Position numbers and translations under genes: made by a program. Below are positions 1-9,362 of a stretch of 64,000 nucleotides of DNA, one piece after another. Location of the stretch: contig JAFRNY010000086.1 of the NCBI GenBank assembly GCA_017429945.1, positions 23,381 to 87,380 of the forward strand. The letters run 5' to 3'. Numbering within the stretch: position 1 is the stretch's first letter; every line of letters starts with the position of its first letter. The DNA comes from Bacteroidaceae bacterium. Lineage in GTDB: Bacteria > Bacteroidota > Bacteroidia > Bacteroidales > Bacteroidaceae. The notes under the pieces are model-generated. The model was not told the origin of the DNA. It saw nothing but the letters and a program-made list of their open reading frames with translations, and did not search any database.

Positions 1-94
1 CGAAGTCGAGGCAGGAGGTGAGGAGGGAGAGGGTGAGGGTTGCTGTGATACAGCAACACACACGACTGAGTTTGATATATTTTGAGAGTGACAT
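1..94 (-). CDS. SusD-like outer-membrane lipoprotein, N-terminal fragment
   Basis: Only the first 31 codons are in the window. Read on the minus strand from the ATG at 94, they give a lipoprotein signal peptide with a hydrophobic core and the lipobox LLTSC, followed by LDF. The start lies 25 bp after the stop of the SusC-like gene on the same strand. That order (SusC then SusD) and the lipobox are standard for Bacteroidota glycan-uptake pairs, so I infer the surface-exposed SusD-like glycan-binding partner. No SusD domain residue is visible here, so the family call rests on position and signal type. Confidence 0.7.
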   Translation of the reverse strand, partial: MSLSKYIKLSRVCCCITATLTLSLLTSCLDF

Positions 95-119
95 ATTATG
101 AAAGAAGAATGTGAAATTG

Positions 120-3100
120 TCAGAAGTTGAGTTTCACGTTGAAACCGAAGGAGCGCGTAGAGGGCGTGTTGAAGAGCTCGAAGCCGCCCAGGCCGTTGCC
201 AGTAGAGAGCGAGACGTCGGGGTCGACGGGCGCATCCTTATAGATGAAGAAGAGGTTGCGGGCGATGAACGAGAGGTTGATGTCCTTGTTCTCTCCGAAG
301 ACGTCCTTGAAGGTGTAGGCCAGTGAGAGCTCGCGCAGGCGGAAGTTGGTGGCGTCGTAGACGTAGAGCGGCGAGTACTGGCTCCCGCGCGCGCCCATGA
401 CCTGGTAGTAGTTTTTCACGCCGATGACGTTACCGCTGCCGTCGGGCAGGTACATGGCGGGCAGGCCGTCGGCGGTGTAGAGGTCGTGGGCGACGGCGTA
501 GTCGCGGGCGTCGGCCGTGCGCTCGGAGAGGCCCATCTCGTCGAGGAAGGCCTCGGTGATCGAGATTACCTTTCCGCCTATGCGCCCGTTGATGAGGAAC
601 GAGAGCTGCAGGTTGCGCCAGTTGATGGTGTTCGACCATCCGAGCTGATAGGGCGAGTTCATATTGCCGATGTACTTGGTGTAGAGGCCCTGCTTCATGA
701 TGTTGCCGTTGGACGAGAGGAAGATTGTGCCGTCATCGTTGTGGCGGATATCGCGCACGAACATATCGCCGAAGGAGTCGCCCTCGGTGTAGCGTACGCG
801 CACGCCGGCGACGTCGGTGTAGACGCGGTTCTTGCGCCCGAGGTCGTCGGTGCCTACGCTCAGGATCTTGTTCTTGTTGTACGAGAAGTTGACGGCTGTG
901 CGCCAGCGCACGTTGCTGCCGAAGCGGAAGTTGTAGCCCAGCGTGGCCTCCACGCCCTGGTTGCGCAGCGAGGCGACGTTGTCCCACACGGTGATGCCGG
1001 CGGTGTTGCCGATGCCCATGTAGAGGTCGTTGATGGTGCTGTTGTAGTAGGTGACGTCGAAGCTCAGGAGGTTGTCCAGGAAGAGCATCTCGAGACCTGT
1101 CTCGAAGGAATGCGTCTCCTCGGGCTTCACGTTCTTGAGCAGCGACGACGACGCTCCGAGGGCTCCCGTGCGGTTGTTGCCGCCCACGGCATAGTAGAGG
1201 CGCGGCGGAATGGCGTTACCGACCTGTGAATATGAGATGCGGTATTTGGCATACGACCACCACTCCGGCAGGCGTATGAGGTCGCTCAGCAGGGCGTTGG
1301 CGCCGAAGCCGAAGTAGTTGTAGGCCTGCGGCTTGTCGGGGAACTGTCGGAACACGCGGTACTGGTCGCGTCGCCACGAGGCATCGACGTAGATGCGCTC
1401 GCGCCATCCGAGCTGTGCCGTGGCGAGCCAAGCGCGGTCCCAGTTGTTGCTCTTGCTTTCAGATGTCACGCCCGAACTGCCCGAGGTGGTGTCGAAGCGG
1501 TTGACGGCGGTGTTGAGCTGTTGGTTGAGCGGGTCGACGTAAGTGGCATTGGCGATGTAGGTGCCGTAGTATTCGTTCTTCATCGTATGACCTGTCCAGC
1601 CTACGTTTGCGCTCACACTCCAGGTGTCGGCGAATGTCTTGTTGTAGTTGAGCATGTAGTCGACGTAGAGCTCCGTCTTGTTGTCGCGACGCTTGTTGTA
1701 GGTTCCGTAGTCATACATAGAGGCGGGCGAGAAGGTTGTGGCGTAGCGCACGCTCTGCTCCTGGTACTTATCGTAGTCGAAATTGAAGCGGGCCTGTGCC
1801 GAGAGGCCGTCCCAGATTTCGAGATTGCCCTGGAAGCTGCCGTAGACGCGGTCCTCCTTGTTGATGCCCCGGTTCTGCTTGAGCAGCCAGTAGGGGTTGT
1901 TCTGGCGCGCGTCCATGTAGGCATAGTTCATCATTGGGCCTGTGAGCTCGGCGCGGTCGTTCTGCCGGATATAGCCCGTCTCGGACTGCACGTAATGGCC
2001 TTGCTCGTCGGAGAGCCAAGAGGCTTCGTCGATGGCATAGTTGTCGCGGTAGTAGCCCATGTCGATATTGCGCGGCGCGGTGTAGAGGTGGTAGATGGGG
2101 TTGCCTACGGTGCCGCCGCCGATGCGGTTTCGCGTGCGCGTCTGCGCATAGTTTAATGAGGCGTTTAGCGTCAAGCGGTCCCAGAGCGTATAGGTCTGTC
2201 GGAAGGCGATGGTGTTGCGGTTGTAGTTGTTCGTCTCGATGAGACCGAGGGCGTGGGTGTTGGCCACAGAGACGTAGCTCTGCACCTTCTCTGTGCCGCC
2301 TGAGACCGAGACGGAGTTGTTCGTCGTTACGCCCGTGCGGTAGAAGTCGGCCACGTCGTCGTTGCCGCTGTTGCGCAGATGAATAGAGCGCTCATACGGG
2401 ATTTTCTCCGTGGCGCGCGAGAGGGCCGACGTCGGCGATTCGCTGATGAGACCGCCCCAGCCGTTGGCTTCGCCGAGGTAGCCCTGCGGGTCGACGGCCG
2501 CTCCGTAGCGGTTCTGGATCTTGGGCGTCGTCAAGGGCACGTCGAATGTGACGTTGCCGGTGTACGTCACGGCCAGCTTGCCGCTCTTGCCCTTCTTGGT
2601 CGTGATCATCAGAACACCGTTGGCAGCGCGCGAGCCGTAGAGGGCTGCGGCGTTGGCGCCCTTGAGCACGTTGATGCTTTCGATATCGTCGGGGTTGATC
2701 ATAGAGAGGGCGTCGCCTCCTTCGGCCGAGACGTACTCGGTCATGTTCTGAGAGTTGTTGGTCTGGTTACGGATGTCGTTGGTCATCGGGATACCGTCGA
2801 TGACAATCAGGGGCGACGAGTCACCGATAATCGACTTGGCACCGCGCAGCACGATCTTCGAGGCGCCGCCCGCACCGCCCGCACTGGGCGTCACGGTGAC
2901 ACCGGCCACCTTGCCCTCGAGCGAGTTGGCAACATTAGACTCCTGCACGCGCATGAGGTCGTCGGCCTTCACTTGTTGAGTCGCGTAGGTCAGAGATTTC
3001 TCCTTGCGGAGAATTCCCATTGCCGTGACCACCACTTCCTGGATGTTGTGGGCATCGGCCGGCACCATCTTCACGCGGATAGCGGTGCGGCCGCCGGTGG

Positions 3101-3407
3101 CTATTTCCTGCGCGTCATAACCCATGTAGGAAACTATGATCACGGGGCTCTTGGTCGCTGTCGTGATGGCGAAGCGCCCGTCGATGTCGGTAAGCATGCC
3201 TTCGGTGGTGCCTTTCACCTTCACGGTGGCGCCGATGAGCGGCTCGTTGAATTCATCGACCACGACGCCGCTCACCGTGGTGCGGTCGTCGGCGGGCCGC
3301 GAGAGTTGCGTCTGCTCGGATGCCAGCGCTGATGCGGGTGCTACGGTCGAAAGCGTCAGTAACAGCACGGCCTTGAGCATCGCAGTTGGTTTGAGTAGAT
3401 TTTTCAT
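120..3407 (-). CDS. SusC/RagA-family TonB-dependent outer-membrane transporter
   Basis: The 1095-residue protein has a signal peptide (about residues 1-30), a carboxypeptidase-regulatory-like beta-sandwich (about 42-120, with GVVVDEFNEPLIGATV and the TDIDGRF strand), a TonB-box-like EVVVTA segment near 125, a plug domain (GVLMITTKKGK ending near 275) and a C-terminal beta-barrel ending in the aromatic-terminated strand FNVKLNF. Length and architecture match SusC transporters, which import oligosaccharides or peptides together with a SusD lipoprotein across the outer membrane. The SusD-like gene follows 25 bp downstream. The substrate cannot be told from sequence. No sigma/anti-sigma or hybrid sensor is next to it inside the window. 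Confidence 0.95.
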   Translation of the reverse strand: MKNLLKPTAMLKAVLLLTLSTVAPASALASEQTQLSRPADDRTTVSGVVVDEFNEPLIGATVKVKGTTEGMLTDIDGRFAITTATKSPVIIVSYMGYDAQEIATGGRTAIRVKMVPADAHNIQEVVVTAMGILRKEKSLTYATQQVKADDLMRVQESNVANSLEGKVAGVTVTPSAGGAGGASKIVLRGAKSIIGDSSPLIVIDGIPMTNDIRNQTNNSQNMTEYVSAEGGDALSMINPDDIESINVLKGANAAALYGSRAANGVLMITTKKGKSGKLAVTYTGNVTFDVPLTTPKIQNRYGAAVDPQGYLGEANGWGGLISESPTSALSRATEKIPYERSIHLRNSGNDDVADFYRTGVTTNNSVSVSGGTEKVQSYVSVANTHALGLIETNNYNRNTIAFRQTYTLWDRLTLNASLNYAQTRTRNRIGGGTVGNPIYHLYTAPRNIDMGYYRDNYAIDEASWLSDEQGHYVQSETGYIRQNDRAELTGPMMNYAYMDARQNNPYWLLKQNRGINKEDRVYGSFQGNLEIWDGLSAQARFNFDYDKYQEQSVRYATTFSPASMYDYGTYNKRRDNKTELYVDYMLNYNKTFADTWSVSANVGWTGHTMKNEYYGTYIANATYVDPLNQQLNTAVNRFDTTSGSSGVTSESKSNNWDRAWLATAQLGWRERIYVDASWRRDQYRVFRQFPDKPQAYNYFGFGANALLSDLIRLPEWWSYAKYRISYSQVGNAIPPRLYYAVGGNNRTGALGASSSLLKNVKPEETHSFETGLEMLFLDNLLSFDVTYYNSTINDLYMGIGNTAGITVWDNVASLRNQGVEATLGYNFRFGSNVRWRTAVNFSYNKNKILSVGTDDLGRKNRVYTDVAGVRVRYTEGDSFGDMFVRDIRHNDDGTIFLSSNGNIMKQGLYTKYIGNMNSPYQLGWSNTINWRNLQLSFLINGRIGGKVISITEAFLDEMGLSERTADARDYAVAHDLYTADGLPAMYLPDGSGNVIGVKNYYQVMGARGSQYSPLYVYDATNFRLRELSLAYTFKDVFGENKDINLSFIARNLFFIYKDAPVDPDVSLSTGNGLGGFELFNTPSTRSFGFNVKLNF

Positions 3408-3437
3408 ATAGGCAGGTAAGTTATTTGAACTAAAAGT

Positions 3438-3464
3438 CCCCCCTGCCCATTGCAGGCAGGAGGG
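3438..3464 (-). terminator. Hairpin between tdh and the SusC-like gene
   Basis: CCTGCC (3442-3447) pairs with GGCAGG (3455-3460), extended by CCC/GGG. On the minus strand it is followed by a short T tract (ACTTTT). It lies after the tdh stop and before the SusC start, so it probably ends tdh transcription and insulates the SusC operon. Confidence 0.6.
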
Positions 3465-3474
3465 TACGGAGAAT

Positions 3475-4434
3475 TTACTTGTTGAGAAGCTTAGCGCTGA
3501 GCTTTTCGAGCATGTCGCGGGTCATGGCACCGATGCCGAAGTTGGGGCGCCAGCCCCATTCCTCGCGGGCGGCGGTGTCGTCGAGGCTGTCAGGCCAGCT
3601 CTCGGCAATAGCTTGCTTGAGCGGGTCAACCTGGTATTCAATCTCGAAATCGGGAACTCGCTTCTTGATCTCGGCATAGATCTTCTCGGGCGGGAAGCTC
3701 ATGGCCGTGACGTTGAAGCCATTGCGGTGGATGAGTTTGGCGGGGTCGGCCTCCATGAGCTCGATGGCTGCGCGCAGGGCATCGGGCATGTACATCATGT
3801 CCATTCGCGTGCCTTCGGCGATGGGGCAGATGAATTTCTCGCCACGCACGGCAGCGTAGAAGATGTCAACTGCATAGTCCGTGGTGCCGCCGCCCGGAGG
3901 CGTGACGTAGCTGATAAGGCCCGGAAATCGCACCGAGCGCGTGTCCACGCCATACTTAGTGTGGTAGTAGTCAGAGAGCAGCTCTGTCGTGACTTTCGAC
4001 ACGCCGTAGATGGTGCGCGGGCGCTGAATAGTATCCTGCGGCGTCAGCTCGTGCGGCGTGTTGGGGCCGAAAGAGCCTATACTTGAGGGCGTAAACACGG
4101 CGCAATTATTCTCACGTGCCACTTCGAGCACATTCCACAGGCCGTCGATGCCGATCTTCCATGCCAGGCGCGGTTTCTGCTCGGCAACGACGCTGAGCAA
4201 GGCCGCCAGATTGTAGATGGCGTCGATGTTGTGTTCTTTCACTATGGCTGCCAGCTGTTCGCCGTTGGTGACGTCGGCCACGGCCGACGGGCCGCCGGCG
4301 GCCAGTTCGCCCTTAGGCTCTGCGCCCAGGATATAGCCTGCTACAACATTGTCGCCACCATAGCGCGCACGGAGTTCAGCGGTCAGCTCAGAGCCTATCT
4401 GCCCTGTGGAGCCGATAACAAGGATTTTCTTCAT
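3475..4434 (-). CDS. tdh: SDR-type L-threonine 3-dehydrogenase (NAD-dependent epimerase family)
   Basis: The 319-residue protein begins with a Rossmann dinucleotide site, GSTGQIG (residues 8-14, GxxGxxG), and has the short-chain dehydrogenase active-site pair YGVSK (YxxxK, near residue 145) with the upstream PSSIGSFGP serine segment. Length and motifs match the epimerase-like threonine dehydrogenases that oxidise L-threonine to 2-amino-3-ketobutyrate with NAD. The divergently transcribed neighbour at 4701 is kbl, which uses exactly that product, and this supports threonine dehydrogenase over a sugar epimerase. The two genes share a 266-bp intergenic region with promoter-like elements facing both ways. 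Confidence 0.88.
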   Translation of the reverse strand: MKKILVIGSTGQIGSELTAELRARYGGDNVVAGYILGAEPKGELAAGGPSAVADVTNGEQLAAIVKEHNIDAIYNLAALLSVVAEQKPRLAWKIGIDGLWNVLEVARENNCAVFTPSSIGSFGPNTPHELTPQDTIQRPRTIYGVSKVTTELLSDYYHTKYGVDTRSVRFPGLISYVTPPGGGTTDYAVDIFYAAVRGEKFICPIAEGTRMDMMYMPDALRAAIELMEADPAKLIHRNGFNVTAMSFPPEKIYAEIKKRVPDFEIEYQVDPLKQAIAESWPDSLDDTAAREEWGWRPNFGIGAMTRDMLEKLSAKLLNK

Positions 4435-4507
4435 TTGTTGCTTTAAGAATTATGATTTTTTGTAGTTAGTTTTATCGAAACAGGCCACTTTTGTAAGCTT
4501 TCGGCCA

Positions 4508-4515
4508 CAAAGATA
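4508..4515 (-). promoter_or_regulatory. Candidate -7 element for tdh
   Basis: CAAAGATA on the plus strand reads TATCTTTG on the minus strand and matches the Bacteroidota -7 consensus TAnnTTTG. It is 74 bp upstream of the tdh start. No -33 TTTG at ideal spacing is evident (the nearest is 25 bp away), so this is tentative. Confidence 0.45.
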
Positions 4516-4622
4516 ATGAAAAGTTGCGTTCTGTTCCTTACAAAAAGGCACTTTTTTTGCTATATAATTCTAAATAATCGAAAAATCTTTGCTCCTTTGT
4601 ATCTCGACTTGGCAAAATAAGC

Positions 4623-4630
4623 TATCTTTG
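4623..4630 (+). promoter_or_regulatory. Candidate -7 element for kbl
   Basis: TATCTTTG matches TAnnTTTG. A TTTG at 4596-4599 lies 23 bp upstream, slightly longer than the usual 19-21. The kbl ATG is 70 bp downstream. Together with 4508-4515 it makes the tdh/kbl spacer a divergent promoter region. Confidence 0.55.
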
Positions 4631-4700
4631 CCACACGAAAACCATAAACTTAACGTAAATCATTAAAAAAGTATCGCGTCACGCGCGCGTGTAAAGAAAA

Positions 4701-5888
4701 ATGTACGGTAAAATTCAAGAACATCTTCAGCAGACGCTGAAGGAGATCCGCGAGGCCGGCCTCTACAAGGAGGAGCGCCTCATCTGCAGCCCGCAGGCTG
4801 CCGCCATCGAGGTAGCCGGCAAGGAAGTGCTCAATTTCTGTGCCAACAACTACCTGGGACTGAGCAACCATCCGCGCCTCATCGAGGGCGCCAAACGAAT
4901 GATGGACCGCCGCGGCTACGGCATGTCGAGCGTCCGCTTCATCTGCGGCACGCAGGACATCCACAAAGAGCTGGAAGCCGCCATCAGCCGATTCTTCAAG
5001 ACTGAGGACACCATCCTCTACGCCGCCTGCTTCGACGCCAACGGTGGCGTCTTCGAACCACTGCTGACCGAGGAGGACGCCATCATCTCCGACGCCCTCA
5101 ACCACGCCAGCATCATCGACGGCGTGCGCCTGTGCAAGGCTAAGCGCTACCGTTATGCCAATGCCGACATGGAAGATCTGGAGCGCCAGCTCGTGGCAGC
5201 CCAGGAGCAGCGCTTCCGCATCATCGTCACCGACGGCGTCTTCTCGATGGACGGCAACGTAGCGCCTATGGACAAGATCTGCGACCTGGCCGAGAAATAC
5301 GATGCCATGGTGATGGTGGACGAGAGTCACTCCGCAGGCGTTGTAGGCCCCACAGGCCGCGGCGTAAGCGAGTTCTTCCAGACCTACGGGCGCGTCGACA
5401 TCTACACCGGCACGCTCGGCAAGGCCTTCGGCGGTGCTATGGGTGGCTTCACCACCGGCCGCAAGGAGATCATCGACCTGTTGCGCCAGCGCTCGCGCCC
5501 CTACCTCTTCTCCAACTCGCTCGCCCCAGGCATCATCGGCGCCTCGCTCGAAGTGTTCAAGATGCTCGATGAGAGCAACGAACTGCACGACCGCCTCGTG
5601 GAGAACGTCAACTACTTCCGCGACCGAATGATGGCCAGTGGCTTTGACATCAAACCCACACAGAGCGCCATCTGCGCCGTCATGCTCTACGATGCGCCGC
5701 TATCGCAGCGCTTCGCAGCCCGCCTGCAGGACGAAGGCATCTACGTCACCGGTTTCTACTACCCCGTCGTGCCGAAAGGCCAGGCCCGCATCCGTGTACA
5801 GATCAGCGCCGGTCACAACCGCGAACAGCTCGACAAGTGCATCGCCGCCTTCGAGAAGGTCGGCAAGGAACTCGGCGTGCTGAAATAG
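4701..5888 (+). CDS. kbl: Glycine C-acetyltransferase (2-amino-3-ketobutyrate CoA ligase)
   Basis: A 395-residue PLP enzyme of the alpha-oxoamine synthase family. Visible features are [14 protein letters not shown] near the N-terminus, the [15 protein letters not shown] segment that holds the cofactor aspartate, and [15 protein letters not shown] with the PLP lysine at about residue 241. It cleaves 2-amino-3-ketobutyrate with CoA to glycine and acetyl-CoA, the second step of threonine catabolism. Length equals the usual 395-400. The divergent tdh supplies the substrate. Cytosolic. AONS/BioF is the main alternative, but the tdh neighbour and close Kbl-like motifs favour Kbl. Confidence 0.95.
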   Translation: MYGKIQEHLQQTLKEIREAGLYKEERLICSPQAAAIEVAGKEVLNFCANNYLGLSNHPRLIEGAKRMMDRRGYGMSSVRFICGTQDIHKELEAAISRFFKTEDTILYAACFDANGGVFEPLLTEEDAIISDALNHASIIDGVRLCKAKRYRYANADMEDLERQLVAAQEQRFRIIVTDGVFSMDGNVAPMDKICDLAEKYDAMVMVDESHSAGVVGPTGRGVSEFFQTYGRVDIYTGTLGKAFGGAMGGFTTGRKEIIDLLRQRSRPYLFSNSLAPGIIGASLEVFKMLDESNELHDRLVENVNYFRDRMMASGFDIKPTQSAICAVMLYDAPLSQRFAARLQDEGIYVTGFYYPVVPKGQARIRVQISAGHNREQLDKCIAAFEKVGKELGVLK

Positions 5889-5942
5889 AGCCTTTCCGCA
5901 AGCATCGTAAGAGGCGAGCGCAAGCATCGAATGATGTGAGCA

Positions 5943-6117
5943 GACGTGCCGAGACAACGGGCGGACGTGCCGAGCGATTCAAACTGATGAATCGCCAAAT
6001 GCGACCGGATGAATCGTCAAATACGACCGGATAAATCGCCAAATGCGACCGGATGAATCGTCAAATACGACCGGATGAATCGTCAAATGCGACCGGTCGT
6101 ATCACCAAAGTTGACCG
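5943..6117 (+). repeat. 22-bp tandem repeat array 1
   Basis: Six contiguous 22-bp units occupy 5986-6117, preceded by two decayed units (5943-5985). Each good unit reads, in rotated form, GACCGG, two variable bases, GAATCG, four variable bases, AT, a purine and C. The array sits between the convergent kbl and GH127 genes. Arrays with the same period and core are at 24535-24710 and 41852-41978. The period is not a multiple of three and there are no spacers, so it is neither coding nor CRISPR. Confidence 0.9.
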
Positions 6118-6128
6118 GTCGTGTAGAA

Positions 6129-6147
6129 GTAAAACAAGTTGTTTTAC
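6129..6147. other. Short perfect palindrome beside array 1
   Basis: GTAAAACAA and TTGTTTTAC form perfect 9-bp arms around one base. Almost the same sequence (GAAGTAAAACAA-C-TTGTTTT) lies near array 2 at 24772-24791. It could be a protein-binding dyad or part of a repeated element. Between here and 6284 I see nothing else recognisable. Confidence 0.55.
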
Positions 6148-6284
6148 CTCAGAGCACTTGGCCCTTCCGTCAATAGCCCTTGGCTCTTTTGCCCATAGCC
6201 TCTAAGAATGCAGCAGGCGCCACTCGACCATGTGCCGACAAGGCCCTGGGAAATGCGGATAAACCGACTGTTCCGAAAACAAGA

Positions 6285-6323
6285 ATCCCTGCAACTGACG
6301 CGGTCAGTTGCAGGGATTTTTTA
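6285..6323. terminator. Strong intrinsic terminator between kbl and GH127 genes
   Basis: A perfect 16-bp stem (6285-6300 with 6304-6319) closes on a 3-base loop and is followed by TTTTTT on the plus strand. The minus strand also has T-rich sequence after the stem. It sits between converging genes and probably serves both. Confidence 0.9.
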
Positions 6324-6406
6324 TGATACCACCTAAATTGCATGAGGTAAGAAGTTAAGATGTTCGCACTCTAGTTCCTATACAAAAGAGGACGGTGTTG
6401 ACGTCT

Positions 6407-9334
6407 TCAGCGTAGCGCCTCACTCAGTTGGCGTGTGGCACGGGCAATCATGTCGGCGGTGCCGGAGCCGTCGCTGACGTATTTCACCACCATCTCGGCA
6501 TAGTCCACGGCCTCGCGCAGCTTGGCCGACGGCTGCTTCACCTCGCGCCCACGGGCCAGCAGCGGCAACAGCTCATCGAGGTCCTCGAGCTCGGGCAGGT
6601 TGCCGGGGCGCATGGTAGCGATTGCTGCGTTGAGGTCGGTGGCCATCTGGTCTATGGCCGTCTGCGAGTGGCTACGCTCAGCATCGTCGTAGAGGGCACG
6701 GGCACGGTCGAACTGCTCCATAAGGCGGGCATAGCCGTGCGGAGCCCAGGGAGCGTACTCCGGCACCTTCACTTCGAGGGCGTTCCAGGCGTTCTGAGCA
6801 TCGCGGCGGCTGCGAGCCAAGGCCATGGCTTCGCGCAGGCGGCTGTCATCGACGCCCTCACCCGCAGCTGACGCCTCGGCCAATGCAGGCGCAGGCTCGC
6901 CGGGCATTAGGAAGCGGAAATAGTGAGTGCAGTGGCGGTCGGCATCGTAGTCGGGCACGAGGGCACGCGACTTGCCATCTGCCGTTTGCAATCCGCCATT
7001 CGTCAATCGCGCTCCTTCATTCGTCATTTGTAATTCGTCATTCTCCAAGTATGGAGCGCCCCTTCGGGCCGAGCGCGTCATTCTTACCGTGGCTTCGTCC
7101 CACGTCTTGACGCCTTGAGCTGCAAGGACGAGAGGACCGTTCATCACGGCTCCGCACCAAGCGGGTTCGAAGCGGGTGCGCGGCTCGTTCTTGCCCGTGG
7201 CGGCCACCTCCATTTTGTCGGGACCGAAATCTATATGGGGCGTGAAAGGCATCACTACATCGATGCGGTCGGTAGCCTTCCAGCGGCGCGGCGGCAGGGT
7301 GACATAGGAGCCGGGCTGGTAGCGGGCCGACACGCTTTGGCCGTTGACGCGCACGTCGAAGCCTTCCGTGGCCCAATAGGGCGTGCGCAGCTTCACCACG
7401 ATCGGCTTGTCGCACTCAGGGAAGGTTATGGCCGAAGCCTCTGCCGGCCATTCACATTCCTGGCGCACTACCACGCCGCGCTCGTCCCACTGTGCCGTCG
7501 ATGGCATATAAAGGGCCACCCAAATAGTGTCGGCGCCCACGAAATAGGCTGCTTCCTGGTATTTCACGTGGTTCTCCACGCCCGTGCCTCCGCAGCAGGT
7601 CGACTGCGGAGTCTCGTTGCCCCAGGGCTTTGAGGCATCGAGGCCTACGGCATACTGATAGAGCACGGCGTAGTGCCGCGGGTTGAGCGAACCTATGATC
7701 TGATTGTAGAGCACGCGCTCGTAGTAGTCCATATACCGCGCATCGTCGGGGTGGTAGCAGTTGAGGTCCTTGGTGAGCTTGGCCAGGTTGTAGGCGCAGC
7801 AGGTCTCGTTGAGCGTAGGCTCGGGGTAGGTCGAGCGGTCGCGCCAGTCGGTGCCGACATTGGTGCACATCGAGAGAATCTGGGTGTAAGGCTGGCGGAA
7901 CATCTCACCGTTGCCCACGCCGCCCATGGCATAACGATAGCGGCCCTGAATCATCGTCCAGAAATTCTCTGCCACATTATAATAGTAGTCGCCCGCGCCC
8001 GCGCGGAAAGCCTGCAGCGCACCCGTCACCATGGGAATATGCTGGTTGGCATGGCGCGTGCGAATGGCATCGGAGTTCTTCGAGAGGGGGTCGAAGAAGG
8101 CGGGACTGTCGAAGAAGGTGGCAGCCTCCAGCAAGCGCTGGCTCTCGGTCTTGTCCTTAGTCATCTGAGAGAGGCGCGCCAGTGACTCGGCCATACCGCC
8201 TACCTCGCCGGCGATGTACATATTCCACATCTCATAGCGGTTGCCAGGGCGTGAGCGGCGCTCGGCCTGTGTGCCCTCGGACTGCACGAAGGTGCGATGC
8301 GACAGACGGTTCCACACCCACAGGCCCATATCCTTGGCTATGAGCAGAGCCTTGTCGGCAATGGCGCGGTCGTCGACGTAGGTGGCTATGTCGATGAGGC
8401 CGGCCAACTGCTTGTGGACGCTATAATAGGGCGCCCACACCCATTGCTCGTTGTTGTAGGCGCGGTACATCTCTATGAGCACACAATGCTGGGCCGGGAT
8501 GGCGTTGAGGTAGCCATAGCCGTAGTGGGCAAAGTCTTTCTTATACGCGTCGAAATCGGCCCATGTGCCTTTGAGCTCGCGCAGCTCGGCCTCGGGGGCC
8601 AGGTCGCGAGCCTCGCGGTAGCGCCCGAGAGCCTCATCAAACACGAACGTGCGCTCCTGACAAGCCCGCAGCTCATCGACCATCGTGCGCAGGTTCTCCT
8701 TCAGCCGCGCACGTTTGTCGGCATCGGGACACGAGGCATAGGCCATAGCCATAGCGCTCATGTAGTGGCCGCTGCCATGGCCCTTGAGCTTCGTCGTAGG
8801 CGAGTCCCAGCCGTCGGCCTCGGGATAGCCGTCGGTGGGCAGACCGTAGGTGTCGCGATAGTTATAGAGCTGCTGCTTCACATCGAGCGAGAGCAGCTGG
8901 TCGATATCGAGGTCGCGGTTGTGAGTGAGACGGTTGTTGCCGTCGATACTGACTTTGTTCAGCGGCAAGGGCTGTGCCACGGGGACGTTGGAAGGCGTAG
9001 AATAACCGCTGCCGACGACTGTGACGTGAGCTTCAACGGGCAGGCCCTGCGTCGTGGTGTTATCGCCCAAGACATAACCCTTGATGCCATAGCTCTCGCC
9101 CGCAGCACGGCCCATCTGCGACTGTTCGGCAGCGGGCGCAGCGTTCTGCCACTTCACCTGGCGGTATTCCTTGCTGCCGTCGGAGTAAGTCACCCACAGG
9201 CGGTAAGGCAGGCGGGGCACGGTGCCCACGGGAGCGCTTACGCGCACGGCTTCCGTGGCTACTATTGTCTTGTAGTCCTGCGCGAGGACCGGCGTTGCTG
9301 CCATGAGCAACAAGCTGAACACGAGTTTATTCAT
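6407..9334 (-). CDS. Secreted GH127-type (DUF1680) glycosidase, putative beta-L-arabinofuranosidase
   Basis: A 975-residue protein with a signal peptide ending near ALA/QDY (residue 19). The central region shows the zinc/cysteine centre typical of GH127: NETCCAYNLAKL near residue 508 and STCCGGTGVENHVKY near 576, which supply the Glu, Cys and Cys-Cys ligands, one Cys being the nucleophile in characterised family members. The fold is an alpha/alpha barrel. The substrate may be an arabinofuranoside or another furanoside. Near residues 762-788 a low-complexity insert (ENDELQMTNEG...) is encoded by an AT-rich repeat tract at 6974-7045. The C-terminal 200 residues are helical and unassigned. It is monocistronic with a terminator on each side. 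Confidence 0.85.
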   Translation of the reverse strand: MNKLVFSLLLMAATPVLAQDYKTIVATEAVRVSAPVGTVPRLPYRLWVTYSDGSKEYRQVKWQNAAPAAEQSQMGRAAGESYGIKGYVLGDNTTTQGLPVEAHVTVVGSGYSTPSNVPVAQPLPLNKVSIDGNNRLTHNRDLDIDQLLSLDVKQQLYNYRDTYGLPTDGYPEADGWDSPTTKLKGHGSGHYMSAMAMAYASCPDADKRARLKENLRTMVDELRACQERTFVFDEALGRYREARDLAPEAELRELKGTWADFDAYKKDFAHYGYGYLNAIPAQHCVLIEMYRAYNNEQWVWAPYYSVHKQLAGLIDIATYVDDRAIADKALLIAKDMGLWVWNRLSHRTFVQSEGTQAERRSRPGNRYEMWNMYIAGEVGGMAESLARLSQMTKDKTESQRLLEAATFFDSPAFFDPLSKNSDAIRTRHANQHIPMVTGALQAFRAGAGDYYYNVAENFWTMIQGRYRYAMGGVGNGEMFRQPYTQILSMCTNVGTDWRDRSTYPEPTLNETCCAYNLAKLTKDLNCYHPDDARYMDYYERVLYNQIIGSLNPRHYAVLYQYAVGLDASKPWGNETPQSTCCGGTGVENHVKYQEAAYFVGADTIWVALYMPSTAQWDERGVVVRQECEWPAEASAITFPECDKPIVVKLRTPYWATEGFDVRVNGQSVSARYQPGSYVTLPPRRWKATDRIDVVMPFTPHIDFGPDKMEVAATGKNEPRTRFEPAWCGAVMNGPLVLAAQGVKTWDEATVRMTRSARRGAPYLENDELQMTNEGARLTNGGLQTADGKSRALVPDYDADRHCTHYFRFLMPGEPAPALAEASAAGEGVDDSRLREAMALARSRRDAQNAWNALEVKVPEYAPWAPHGYARLMEQFDRARALYDDAERSHSQTAIDQMATDLNAAIATMRPGNLPELEDLDELLPLLARGREVKQPSAKLREAVDYAEMVVKYVSDGSGTADMIARATRQLSEALR
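6974..7045 (-). repeat. AT-rich repeat tract inside the GH127 gene
   Basis: Imperfect ATTCGTCATT/AATCCGCCATTCGTCAAT words are repeated here and read in frame as a polar linker with the motif NDEL-MTN. The same words occur inside queA (40829-40870). Confidence 0.75.
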
Positions 9335-9362
9335 CGATAGGTATTTTTAATGATTTGCGGCA

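Noticed and set aside
5943-6117. CRISPR array interpretation of the 22-bp repeats
   Set aside because: Units are contiguous without unique spacers, the period is constant at 22, and no cas gene is present in the window.
5943-6117. Replication origin (iterons) interpretation
   Set aside because: No rep or dnaA gene and no AT-rich unwinding block beside the arrays; three separate copies in a chromosome-like context argue against an origin.
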